Assembly: GCF_001570805.1 (NCBI RefSeq)
Contig: NZ_BCSJ01000001.1
Span: 62,001-126,000, forward strand
Direction: 5' to 3'
DNA length: 64,000 nucleotides
From: Brevibacterium epidermidis NBRC 14811
GTDB lineage: Bacteria > Actinomycetota > Actinomycetes > Actinomycetales > Brevibacteriaceae
Position numbers and translations under genes: made by a program. Of this stretch, positions 25,251 to 32,729 are shown one piece after another (position 1 is the stretch's first letter; each line of letters opens with the position of its first letter). The notes below the pieces were generated by a model. That model did not search any database. It saw only the letters and a list, made by a program, of their open reading frames with translations, and had not been told where the DNA came from.

Positions 25251-25904
25251 ATGAGTGTGCTCTATCTGGTCCGGCACGGACAGGCTTCGTTCGGCACCGA
25301 TGACTATGATCGGCTGTCTGATCTCGGCAAGGAGCAGAGCCGCATCACCGGACGCTTCCTCGGCGCACAGGGCATCGAGCCGGACAGGATCGTCCATGGT
25401 GAGATGCTGCGGCAGCGCCAGACGGCCGAAGGCCTCCTCGAGGGCATGGGCCTGAGCATGGATGCCCATGTCGACTCCGGGTGGAACGAGTACGCCGCGT
25501 GGGAGCTCACCGGTGTGCTCGACGATGTCGATCCTCGTGCCAAGCACGATTCGAAGATCTTCCAGGGCGAACTCGAACGCGGTGCCGCCCGCTGGGCCTC
25601 GGGCGAACACGACGAGGACTATACGGAGACCTACAAGCAGTTCACTTCACGCGTCGAACGCGCCCTGGATGATGCCGTCGCCGCCATGGGGTCGGGGCAG
25701 TCGACAATCGTTGTCTCGAGCGCCGGCGCCATCGCGTGGACCGCCGCCCGCCTGATCGGCGGCGGTTTCGACCAGTGGATGGCATTCAACCGGGTGACCA
25801 TCAACACCGGCATCACGAAGATCATCACCGGCCGAGGCGGCACCAGCCTCATCTCGTTCAACGACCACGGTCACCAGGATCCGAAGAACGCCACCTACCG
25901 CTGA
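25251..25904 (+). CDS. Histidine phosphatase family (phosphoglycerate-mutase-like)
   Basis: Cytoplasmic phosphatase of the histidine phosphatase superfamily, 217 residues. The catalytic motif LVRHGQASFG is at the N-terminus (His9 of RHG), LSDLGKEQSRITGRFLG follows, and the second basic/acidic cluster includes GEMLRQRQTAEGLLEG (Arg and Glu). The second catalytic His region is VVSSAGAIAW, where Ala replaces the usual His of the SHG motif, so this protein may have altered or lost mutase/phosphatase chemistry. The start follows GAAGAGGAAAAC. The promoter region before it is about 240 bases and holds no other gene. Substrate unknown. Confidence 0.87.
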   Translation: MSVLYLVRHGQASFGTDDYDRLSDLGKEQSRITGRFLGAQGIEPDRIVHGEMLRQRQTAEGLLEGMGLSMDAHVDSGWNEYAAWELTGVLDDVDPRAKHDSKIFQGELERGAARWASGEHDEDYTETYKQFTSRVERALDDAVAAMGSGQSTIVVSSAGAIAWTAARLIGGGFDQWMAFNRVTINTGITKIITGRGGTSLISFNDHGHQDPKNATYR

Positions 25905-25929
25905 GGCGATAGGGACCCGAACCGGCGAT

Positions 25930-27357
25930 TCAGTCGGCCGCGGCCTCTTCTGAACGGCCGTGTTCGACCCCGGTGGGGATCCCGACCACAACCGGTTCCG
26001 CAGGTCCGCAGCATCCGCCTGCGTCCGGTGCGCCTGCCGTGGGCAAGTCGACAGAACCAGGCTTGCCGGTCGGCGCGTCACACGAAGATCCGGCGTCGGT
26101 CGAACACACGCCGGTCTCCGGCAGGACGAGCTCGACTCGGTCCGCTGCTTCGTGGTCCCCTGCAATTGCTGCGACGACGGAGCGGACCTGCTCGTAACCG
26201 GTGTACATGAGGAACGTCGGAGCTCGCCCGTAAGACTTCATGCCCACGATGTAAAAATTCGGCTCGGGATGCCCCAGCGCCCGGGCACCATGCGGCGGGA
26301 CCGTTCCGCAGCTGTGATATTCGGGATCGATGAGCGGCCCCAACTGCTGCGGAGCCTCGACGATTGGGTCGAGGTCGAGTCGGATCTCACGTAGGAATCC
26401 GAGATCAGGGCGGAAGCCGGTGGCCGGCACGACCCGGTCGGCGTGGAGTGTCACCGGTTCGCCGTCGGTTTCGGCGGCGATTGCGTCATCACCGCCGGTG
26501 CTGAAACCTGTGATCGTCGTCGACGCATGTACATCAATGACACCCGTCTCGACGAGGTGGCGAAGCCGCGCCCCGAGCGCACCGCGTGCGGGCAGACCGT
26601 CCTTGTCCTCTCCGCCGTAGACGGATGCCGGGTCTGCGCGCCTGAGCACCCAGCCGATTCGCGTGTCCGGGGATTCCTCTCGCAGTTCGGCCAGAGCCAA
26701 GAGCGTGTTCGCCGCCGAATGCCCTCCTCCGACGACGAGCGTCTTCCGCCCGTCGAACTTCTCGCGATCACGACCGACGACGTCGGGCAGAGGCGAGGTG
26801 ACGAACCCGCTGCGACGGGCCTCGACTTCGCCGGGCGCTGCGAGCCCGGACTGCCCGATCGGGTTCGGGCTCTCCCATGTCCCCGAAGCGTCGATGACCG
26901 CCCTGACCTGGAAGTCCGCCGTAGTTCCATCGGAGTTCTGAGTGCGGACGAGGAACGGGGTCGATCCACGCTGCGATGTTCCGGTGCGGTCCTTGCCGAC
27001 ACGGCTCACTGCCACAACCCGGGTGTTGGTGAGGATGGCGTCACGGAGCTCAGCAGTTTCCGCAAGGGGTTTGAGGTAGTCGCGAATGAGCTCGGCACCC
27101 GTGGGCAGGTGGTCTCCGACGGGCTCCTGCCAGCCGGTGGCCGCCAGTAGACCTCGCGCCGCCTCGTCGATGTTGTACTTCCACGGAGAGAACAGACCGA
27201 TATGGCCCCATTCGGCGACTGCCGCGGCCGGGGTGGGTCCCGCCTCGAGAACGAGCGGGCGGATTCCGCGGGTGACCAGGTGAGCGGCGGCCGCGAGGCC
27301 GACCGGTCCTGATCCGATCACGACGACTGGCAGATCGGCGAGCGGTTTGTCAGTCAT
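25930..27357 (-). CDS. ArsO-like FAD-dependent oxidoreductase in ars operon
   Basis: Flavoprotein monooxygenase-like protein with an N-terminal FAD fold (VVVIGSGPVGLAAAAHLVTRG), HIGLFSPWKYNIDE, an NADPH-binding VVGGGHSAANTLLALAEL segment near residue 230, and VVPATGFRPDL near residue 340. The C-terminal 50 residues are Pro/Ala/Gly-rich and contain several cysteines (VCSTDAGSSC and GGCCGP), possibly for thiol-metal contacts. It overlaps arsC by 8 bases with the ATG at 27357, and an upstream in-frame ATG at 27366 is an alternative. Similar genes lie beside arsB and arsC in other actinomycetes and were named arsO. A role in arsenic handling is from context; the chemistry is unproven. Confidence 0.75.
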   Translation of the reverse strand: MTDKPLADLPVVVIGSGPVGLAAAAHLVTRGIRPLVLEAGPTPAAAVAEWGHIGLFSPWKYNIDEAARGLLAATGWQEPVGDHLPTGAELIRDYLKPLAETAELRDAILTNTRVVAVSRVGKDRTGTSQRGSTPFLVRTQNSDGTTADFQVRAVIDASGTWESPNPIGQSGLAAPGEVEARRSGFVTSPLPDVVGRDREKFDGRKTLVVGGGHSAANTLLALAELREESPDTRIGWVLRRADPASVYGGEDKDGLPARGALGARLRHLVETGVIDVHASTTITGFSTGGDDAIAAETDGEPVTLHADRVVPATGFRPDLGFLREIRLDLDPIVEAPQQLGPLIDPEYHSCGTVPPHGARALGHPEPNFYIVGMKSYGRAPTFLMYTGYEQVRSVVAAIAGDHEAADRVELVLPETGVCSTDAGSSCDAPTGKPGSVDLPTAGAPDAGGCCGPAEPVVVGIPTGVEHGRSEEAAAD

Positions 27358-27832
27358 GGAGGGCATCCTCGGTGGGTTGAGGTGATTCCGTGGTCGATGT
27401 GCCGGGCTGCGCCTCGGTGTCGGGGACGAGGTCGGCGATCAGCGCCTCCACGCGAGACCGGATGTCATCACGAATCGCCCGCACCGACTCGAGGTTCTGC
27501 CCTGCGGGATCATCCAGATCCCAGTCTTCGTACCGTTTGCCGGGAAAGATCGGGCAGGTGTCGCCGCAGCCCATGGTGATCACGACGTCGGAGGTGCGCA
27601 CTGTGTCGGCGTCGAGCAGCGTGGGACTGTTTCGGGTGATGTCGATGTCGAGCTCTCCCATCGCATCGACAGCAATCGGATTGAGCGTCTCGGCCGGTGC
27701 ACTGCCCGCGGACCGGGCTTCGATCTGCTCCCCGCCCAGCTCGCGGAGGAACCCGGCGGCCATCTGGGACCTGCCTGCGTTGTGCACGCAGACGAAGAGG
27801 ACGCTCGGCTTGTCGATCGGTGTCGGACTCAT
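27350..27832 (-). CDS. arsC: Arsenate reductase, LMW-phosphatase type
   Basis: Cytoplasmic arsenate reductase of 160 residues. The nucleophile loop CVHNAGRSQ (Cys15, CX5R pattern) is at the N-terminus and the second redox segment TMGCGDTCPIFPGKRYEDWD carries Cys89 and Cys93, as in thioredoxin- or mycothiol-coupled ArsC. Its start overlaps the ACR3 stop (ATGA) and its stop overlaps the ArsO-like start, so the three are tightly coupled. It reduces As(V) to As(III) for export by ACR3. The last 20 residues are a Thr/Pro/Glu-rich tail not needed for the fold. The electron donor (mycothiol or thioredoxin) cannot be decided here. Confidence 0.92.
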   Translation of the reverse strand: MSPTPIDKPSVLFVCVHNAGRSQMAAGFLRELGGEQIEARSAGSAPAETLNPIAVDAMGELDIDITRNSPTLLDADTVRTSDVVITMGCGDTCPIFPGKRYEDWDLDDPAGQNLESVRAIRDDIRSRVEALIADLVPDTEAQPGTSTTESPQPTEDALHD

Positions 27833-28926
27833 ACTCGGTTCACTCCTTGGTCGGAGGCGGATGGGAAGAATCGTGGTCGTGCCCACAGCGCGACGTAAAC
27901 GAGAGCGACGAGGATGGGCACTTCGATGAGCGGACCGACGACTCCGGCCAGTGCTTGTCCGGAGGCGACGCCGTACGTCCCGATCGCCACCGCGATGGCG
28001 AGTTCGAAGTTGTTGCCGGCCGCAGTGAATGCCAGGGTCGTCGTCTTCTCGTAGCCCAGCCTCAGCGCCTTGCCGATGATCATCCCGAACGCGAAGACGA
28101 CGACGAAGTACACGAGCAGGGGCAGGGCGATGCGGGCGACATTGCCCGGATGAGAGGTGATCTCGTCGCCCTGGAAGGCGAAGAGCAGGACGATGGTGAA
28201 GAGCAGTCCGTACAGTGCCCACGGCCCGATCTTGGGGAGGAACCGGTCTTCGTACCACTCGCGTCCTTTCGTCTTCTCCCCCACAGTGCGGGTGAGGAAG
28301 CCGGCGAGCAGCGGGATACCGAGGAAGACGAGAACGCTGAGGGTGATCGCCCAGAAGGAGAATTCGCTGCTGGTCGTCGGCAGGCCCAGAAGATCCGGCA
28401 GCCACTGCAGGTAGAACCAGCCGAGGAGGCCGAAGGCGAGCACCTGGAACACCGAGTTGATCGCGACGAGCACGACAGCGGCTTCACGGTCCCCGCAGGC
28501 CAGGTCGTTCCAGATGAGGACCATGGCGATGCACCTGGCCAGGCCGACGATGATGAGTCCGGTGCGGTATTCGGGCAGGTCGGGAAGGAACAGCCACGCC
28601 AAGGCGAACATGAACGCGGGGGCTGCCAACCAGTTGATGACCAAGGAGGTGATCATGAGCTTCTTGTCGGCGAGCACGCGTCCGGTCTCGTTGTACCGGA
28701 CCTTCGCGAGCACCGGGAACATCATCACCAGCAAGCCGATGGCGATCGGCAGGGATACGTCGGCGACCTTGACCGAGTCCAAGGCCTCTGCCAGGCCGGG
28801 CACGAGCCTGCCCAACAGCAGACCCAACGCCATGGCGCCGATGATCCACAGCGGCAGGAGTCGATCCAGCGTCGACATCTTCGCCGCCACCGGCGAATCG
28901 GTGTGGGCAGCAGCCGTGGAGTGCAT
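27829..28926 (-). CDS. ACR3-type arsenite efflux transporter
   Basis: Integral membrane As(III) exporter of the ACR3 family, 365 residues, about ten transmembrane helices. The start at 28926 follows AAGGAAGACC. Visible features are LDRLLPLWIIGAMALGLLLGR, VRYNETGRVLADKK, and the hallmark GLARCIAMVLIWNDLACGD with the essential Cys, then a QVLAFGLLGWFYLQW helix. The ATG at 28878 is a possible internal alternative. It is the first gene of the acr3-arsC-arsO operon, divergent from arsR across a short shared promoter region. It is often called arsB in actinomycetes, but the family is ACR3. Confidence 0.95.
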   Translation of the reverse strand: MHSTAAAHTDSPVAAKMSTLDRLLPLWIIGAMALGLLLGRLVPGLAEALDSVKVADVSLPIAIGLLVMMFPVLAKVRYNETGRVLADKKLMITSLVINWLAAPAFMFALAWLFLPDLPEYRTGLIIVGLARCIAMVLIWNDLACGDREAAVVLVAINSVFQVLAFGLLGWFYLQWLPDLLGLPTTSSEFSFWAITLSVLVFLGIPLLAGFLTRTVGEKTKGREWYEDRFLPKIGPWALYGLLFTIVLLFAFQGDEITSHPGNVARIALPLLVYFVVVFAFGMIIGKALRLGYEKTTTLAFTAAGNNFELAIAVAIGTYGVASGQALAGVVGPLIEVPILVALVYVALWARPRFFPSASDQGVNRV

Positions 28927-29010
28927 GGTCTTCCTTGAGGTCCTGGTCGGTTCTGCGCCGCACTCTTGTGCCGACGCATTGAAGTTCTTCGATACGATAG
29001 GACCACAAGG

Positions 29011-29040
29011 CATCGACAAATGTCAATGTATGCGCATAAT
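29011..29040. promoter_or_regulatory. Shared ars promoter/operator region
   Basis: On the minus strand TTGACA (29021-29026) is a good -35 for acr3. On the plus strand CATAAT at 29035-29040 is a good -10 for arsR. Between them GACA-AA-TGTC (29015-29024) is a perfect small inverted repeat overlapping both promoters, placed as expected for an ArsR operator. Confidence 0.55.
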
Positions 29041-29046
29041 GGAAGA

Positions 29047-29397
29047 GTGACCACACAACCCGCACTCTCTCCGACCGAGGCGGACGTCTGCTGCCCGTCG
29101 CTGACCGTCTCGCCGTTGAGCCTCGATGACGCTCAGGACTTCGCGCGCATTCTCAAGTCAGTGGCCGACCCGACCCGGTTGCGTCTGGTCTCCCTCATCG
29201 CCGGGCACGAACAGCAGGAAGCGTGCGTCTGCGATCTCACCGAACCCGTCGGACTCGGACAGCCGACCGTCTCCCACCACTTGAAGATCCTCGTCGACGC
29301 CGGGGTCCTCCGTCGGGAGAAGCGCGGCGTCTGGTCGTACTACTCGCTCGAGGTGAACACATTGAACCGTCTCTCCGAATTCCTCTCCCCCGGCTGA
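29047..29397 (+). CDS. arsR: ArsR/SmtB-family arsenic repressor
   Basis: Metalloid-sensing winged-helix repressor. The ACVCDLTEPVGLGQPTVSHHL segment holds the CVC As(III)-binding motif beside the recognition helix, followed by LVDAGVLRREKRGVWSYY, the wing. A second Cys pair (VCCPSL) lies in the N-terminal arm and could add a third thiol ligand. The GTG at 29047 is chosen because the CATAAT -10 at 29035-29040 is only six bases before it, which suggests a leaderless message; ATGs further upstream lie within the promoter. It is divergent from acr3-arsC-arsO and most likely represses both transcripts. Confidence 0.9.
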   Translation: MTTQPALSPTEADVCCPSLTVSPLSLDDAQDFARILKSVADPTRLRLVSLIAGHEQQEACVCDLTEPVGLGQPTVSHHLKILVDAGVLRREKRGVWSYYSLEVNTLNRLSEFLSPG

Positions 29398-29439
29398 GGC
29401 GGCGCACGGGTAGGACTCTTTCGCCGCGGCGACCTGGCC

Positions 29440-29556
29440 CTACCGTTGCCGCTGGACATGCGCCACGGCTTCGGCGCGACTGCGCACGCCGAGCTTGCGG
29501 TAGAGCGCGGACAACCGGTTCTTCAGCGTCCCGGACACCACTCCGTGTGCTCTCAG
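29440..29556 (-). pseudogene. Remnant of a LuxR-type response regulator (C-terminal HTH)
   Basis: In the minus frame ending in TAG at 29440-29442, the peptide AHGVVSGTLKNRLSALYRKL, continuing as GVRSRAEAVAHVQRQ, is the second half of a LuxR/GerE helix-turn-helix with its normal end. It is preceded by an in-frame stop at 29557-29559, and no receiver domain or first HTH helix is found upstream. It is therefore a truncated fragment of a lost two-component regulator. It sits between arsR and an intact CitB-like response regulator gene, so a former LuxR-type system may have been deleted here. Confidence 0.75.
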
Positions 29557-29653
29557 TCAGCAGCTTAGCCGCTACCGACGCACGCCCCTAGAAGACATAG
29601 TGCAGGCTGCGCACGACGTCGGGGCGCCACCTCAGCCCGACTGACACGGCCCC

Positions 29654-30355
29654 TCATACCCACCGATACTCGTACTCAGGCCTCCCCGGAGTCCCATGTC
29701 GAGGCTGCTTGATCGCCTGCTTCGTCGAGACGAGGTGCTCCAAGTACCGGCGGACGGTGACGCGGGACAGGTCGAGACTCTGTGCCACCTCGGTGGCGGA
29801 GACCGGGACTGCGGAATCGCGGACGAAAACGGTCACGGCGTCCAAGGTCTCGGCGATCAGCCCCTTCGGCAGGGTCGTCGACGATACCGACCGCAGGGCG
29901 GAGAGCGCGTTGTCCACCGAGGCCTGAGTCGCCAAGGACCCCGAGCCGGTGAGCCCGCGCCGGAACTCACGCTGGTTCTCCAACTTCTCCCGGAACGCCG
30001 CGAAGGTGAAGGGTTTGATGAGGTACTGGGTGATGCCCGACGAGATCGCCGACCGGATCACCTGCAGGTGCCGCACCGCGGTGATCGCGATGATGTCGAC
30101 GTCCTGACCGCGCGAATTCAGGCGCCCGGCGACCTCGAGACCATGCGAATCCGTGAGGTTCATATCGAGCAGGACGATATCGACGGGGGCACCGACCGCA
30201 GCGAGTTCATCGAAGCGTTCGATCGCCTCATGCCCGCCCAGACAGGTCCCGACGACCTCGAACCCGGGCACTCTGGCCACGAAGTCCGCATGCGCCTGCG
30301 CCGTCATCGGATCGTCTTCGACGATCAGTACCCGCAGCGCGGCATCATCGCTCAC
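29654..30355 (-). CDS. CitB/DcuR-type response regulator
   Basis: Response regulator of 233 residues. The receiver domain begins LRVLIVEDDPMTAQAH, with the phospho-acceptor Asp64 in DIVLLDMNL, Thr/Ala of IAITAVR, and the Lys of YLIKPF. The C-terminal part has an HTH (VPVSATEVAQSLDLSRVTVR, then RYLEHLV) typical of the CitB/DcuR/MalR class rather than LuxR or OmpR. Its start overlaps the sensor kinase stop by 11 bases, so the two are made together. The divergent dctA gene downstream of doxX on the other strand is the likely target, in keeping with C4-dicarboxylate or citrate sensing in this family. Confidence 0.92.
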   Translation of the reverse strand: MSDDAALRVLIVEDDPMTAQAHADFVARVPGFEVVGTCLGGHEAIERFDELAAVGAPVDIVLLDMNLTDSHGLEVAGRLNSRGQDVDIIAITAVRHLQVIRSAISSGITQYLIKPFTFAAFREKLENQREFRRGLTGSGSLATQASVDNALSALRSVSSTTLPKGLIAETLDAVTVFVRDSAVPVSATEVAQSLDLSRVTVRRYLEHLVSTKQAIKQPRHGTPGRPEYEYRWV

Positions 30356-32096
30356 GTGGGTCTCCTTCCGCCCGTTGCTGACTCAGGCCCTCGTGCTGAC
30401 TCAGATCCGCCTCATCCGTGGTGGGGTCCTGCGCAGAATCGTAGTCGCCCACAGCAGCCGTGTCCCCCAGCGGGAGCGTGACCGTGAAGATCGCCCCACC
30501 ATCGGAATCGACATCGATATGCCCGCCGAGGCGGCTCACAGCCTGCCGGACCAAGACAAGTCCGAATCCGTGTCGTCCCACTCCCCCGGCCTCGGGTTTC
30601 GCCGAGGTGCCGAGGTGGAAGAGCGCGTCGATGTCCTCGCCCGCGACCCCGGCGCCGGAGTCGGCGATGGTGATGATGAGCTCCCCGTCGGCGGCGACGA
30701 AGTCCGCCCATACGTGTTTCTCCTCCGCGTCCGCGACCGCGTCGAAGGCATTGTCGAGAAGGTTCCCTGCGACGGTGACGAGGTCGCGGGCGTCGAGTCG
30801 TTCGGGCGGGAGTTCGCCGATGGCGGTGACGGTGAGTTCGATGCCGCGCTCATTGGCCTGAGCGGCCTTGCCGATCATGAGCGCGGTGATAAATGGTTCG
30901 TCGAGGGAGGCGACGAAGGAATCCGTCAGCCGCTGCGACTCCTGCTCATCCTTGACCGCGAAGTCGAGTGCCTCCTGCACCCGTCCGAGTTCGATGAGCG
31001 TGGAGACCGTGTGCAAACGGTTGGCATGTTCATGAGTCTGGGCACGCAAGGCCTCGGACAGCGTCGTCATCGTCGCCAGCTCGCCGGTGAGCTCCTGGAT
31101 GTCGGTGCGATCGCGCAGGGTTGCGACCGTTCCGCCTTCATCGCGCCCGCCGCGCGGCTGTCGAGCCTGTTTCTGACTGATGACGAGGACACGATCCGCG
31201 GTGAAGTGGATTTCGTCGACGGCGACCCGACCGGTCGAAAGAAGGTCACGGACGGACTCGGGCAGGGCCACCTCGGCGAGTGAGATCGGCGTCGATTCCT
31301 CCACCGTGGGCAGGCCGAGCAGGGACGCGGCCTCATCGTTGTAGAGCACGAGCCGTCCGGAATCGTCGGCGAGGATGAGGCCTTCGCGCAGGGAATGCAG
31401 GGCCGAATCGTAGAACGCGAACAGTCGGCGCAGCTCCTCGGGACCGTAGCCGAGGGTGACTCGGCGCAGGTAGCGGGCGAGCAGCCAGGAACCGAGTCCG
31501 CCGAGAGCGAGAGCGGCGAGGCCGACGAGGATGATCTGCGGCAGGGAAGCCGCCTGCGCCACGGACAGCGTTTCGAGGGTCACGCCCACGGCGACCATGG
31601 CGGTGACCTCGCCGTCGGCGTCCTTGATCGGCACGATCGCGCGCACCGACGGTCCGAGCGTGCCCACGTATTCCTCGGTCTCGGTCTGTCCGGCGCGGGC
31701 TTTCGCGGTGCTGCCGATGTACTTCTTGCCCAGCTGATCGGGGTCGGGGTGGGTGTAGCGCGTGCCGTCGCGGTCCATGATCGTCACGAAATCCACCTCG
31801 GCGAAATCGATGACGGTCAGCGCATAGGGCTGCAGCCGGGCGGAGGGATCGTCCCCGGTCACAGCCTCGGTGACATACGGATCGTGGGCGAGGGTCTCCG
31901 CGATGGAGAGGACCCGCTCACCGGTTGCGTCGCGGATGTTGTTCAGCGTCGTCACGTAGCTCGTCACCGACAGGGCGGTGCAGACGAGGACGATGAGGAC
32001 GAGCTGGACGAGGAAGAGGCGCCTCGCCAGGGTGCCGCCTCGGCGAGCCCGGAAGCGTTCCCGGCCCCGCCGTGGTGGGGCCGGGACGGAGTTCAC
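30345..32096 (-). CDS. CitA/DcuS-type sensor histidine kinase
   Basis: Membrane sensor kinase of 583 residues. A first membrane helix (about residues 27-48), a periplasmic PDC/Cache-like domain (residues 50-180, with SIAETLAHDPYV and VDFVTIMDRDGTRYTHPDP), a second helix (about 187-208), a cytoplasmic PAS domain (GLILADDSGRLVLYNDEAA) and a kinase core follow in order. The phospho-acceptor is probably His355 in QTHEHANRLH, and the ATPase has LLDNAFDAV, DSGAGV and GFGLVLVRQAV. This matches the citrate/fumarate sensor family. The start overlaps the DoxX stop by 4 bases, giving a doxX-kinase-regulator operon. The ligand is probably a di- or tricarboxylate. Confidence 0.93.
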   Translation of the reverse strand: MNSVPAPPRRGRERFRARRGGTLARRLFLVQLVLIVLVCTALSVTSYVTTLNNIRDATGERVLSIAETLAHDPYVTEAVTGDDPSARLQPYALTVIDFAEVDFVTIMDRDGTRYTHPDPDQLGKKYIGSTAKARAGQTETEEYVGTLGPSVRAIVPIKDADGEVTAMVAVGVTLETLSVAQAASLPQIILVGLAALALGGLGSWLLARYLRRVTLGYGPEELRRLFAFYDSALHSLREGLILADDSGRLVLYNDEAASLLGLPTVEESTPISLAEVALPESVRDLLSTGRVAVDEIHFTADRVLVISQKQARQPRGGRDEGGTVATLRDRTDIQELTGELATMTTLSEALRAQTHEHANRLHTVSTLIELGRVQEALDFAVKDEQESQRLTDSFVASLDEPFITALMIGKAAQANERGIELTVTAIGELPPERLDARDLVTVAGNLLDNAFDAVADAEEKHVWADFVAADGELIITIADSGAGVAGEDIDALFHLGTSAKPEAGGVGRHGFGLVLVRQAVSRLGGHIDVDSDGGAIFTVTLPLGDTAAVGDYDSAQDPTTDEADLSQHEGLSQQRAEGDPRER

Positions 32097-32521
32097 TTCT
32101 TCTTGTCGCGCTTCTTCTTCGCGCTGCCGCCGGAGATGAGGAGGGCCAGGCCGATGGCGGCCAGCCAGGTGTCCTTGGCGACGGCGGTGCCGTCCTCGGA
32201 CGGACGGATGCCGTCGTCCTTGGTCATCGAATCGATGGAGAAGTAGTTCGCGACGAGGCCGGCGGCGAAGGTCGTCAGCGCGGCACCGGCGATGCGGGTA
32301 GGCACGAACGGCAGCAGCAGGGCGGAGCCGACGGCGATCTCGCCGTAGGACAGGAACTTCCCGAACTGGGCGGGGGTCATGTTCTCGACCATGGGCACAC
32401 CGTTGGCGGCCATCTGCTGGAGGCCGGCGGCGGATTCCTCGTCGAGGCCGAGCTTATTGATACCGGAGTTGAGGATGAAAGCGCCGGGGACTGCGCGCAG
32501 AAGTGCGGTGCTGATCTTCAC
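32093..32521 (-). CDS. DoxX-like membrane protein
   Basis: Small membrane protein of 142 residues with about four hydrophobic segments (LRAVPGAFILNSGINKLGL, FLSYGEIAVGSALLLPF, TRIAGAALTTFAAGLVANYF, TWLAAIGLALLISGG) and a Lys/Arg-rich C-terminal tail. The order resembles the DoxX/SURF4 group. It is the first gene of the operon with the CitA-like kinase, overlapping it by 4 bases (ATGA), which is unusual for DoxX and may mean a role in sensing or simply coupled expression. It shares the upstream region with the divergent dctA gene. Function unknown. Confidence 0.75.
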   Translation of the reverse strand: MKISTALLRAVPGAFILNSGINKLGLDEESAAGLQQMAANGVPMVENMTPAQFGKFLSYGEIAVGSALLLPFVPTRIAGAALTTFAAGLVANYFSIDSMTKDDGIRPSEDGTAVAKDTWLAAIGLALLISGGSAKKKRDKKK

Positions 32522-32729
32522 GAATGTGCTCCTTCTTCAGGTGTGTCCATTGGTGTGTCCTTACGCCTCCACATTAGCCGTCAACTGTGTCTGTGAACAC
32601 TATGAACGCAACCGAGACACCCGTCACACCGACTGGCACAGTTGTCGGGTACATCACCACCGCGGCCAGTCGTCGCGTGCGATCCCCGCCCATCGACGGG
32701 TGAGGTCGCAGACATCATTTGGAGGAAAT

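Noticed and set aside
27697..28938. 413-codon plus-strand open frame
   Set aside because: Antisense to the ACR3 gene; Gly/Glu/Arg-rich composition typical of shadow frames.
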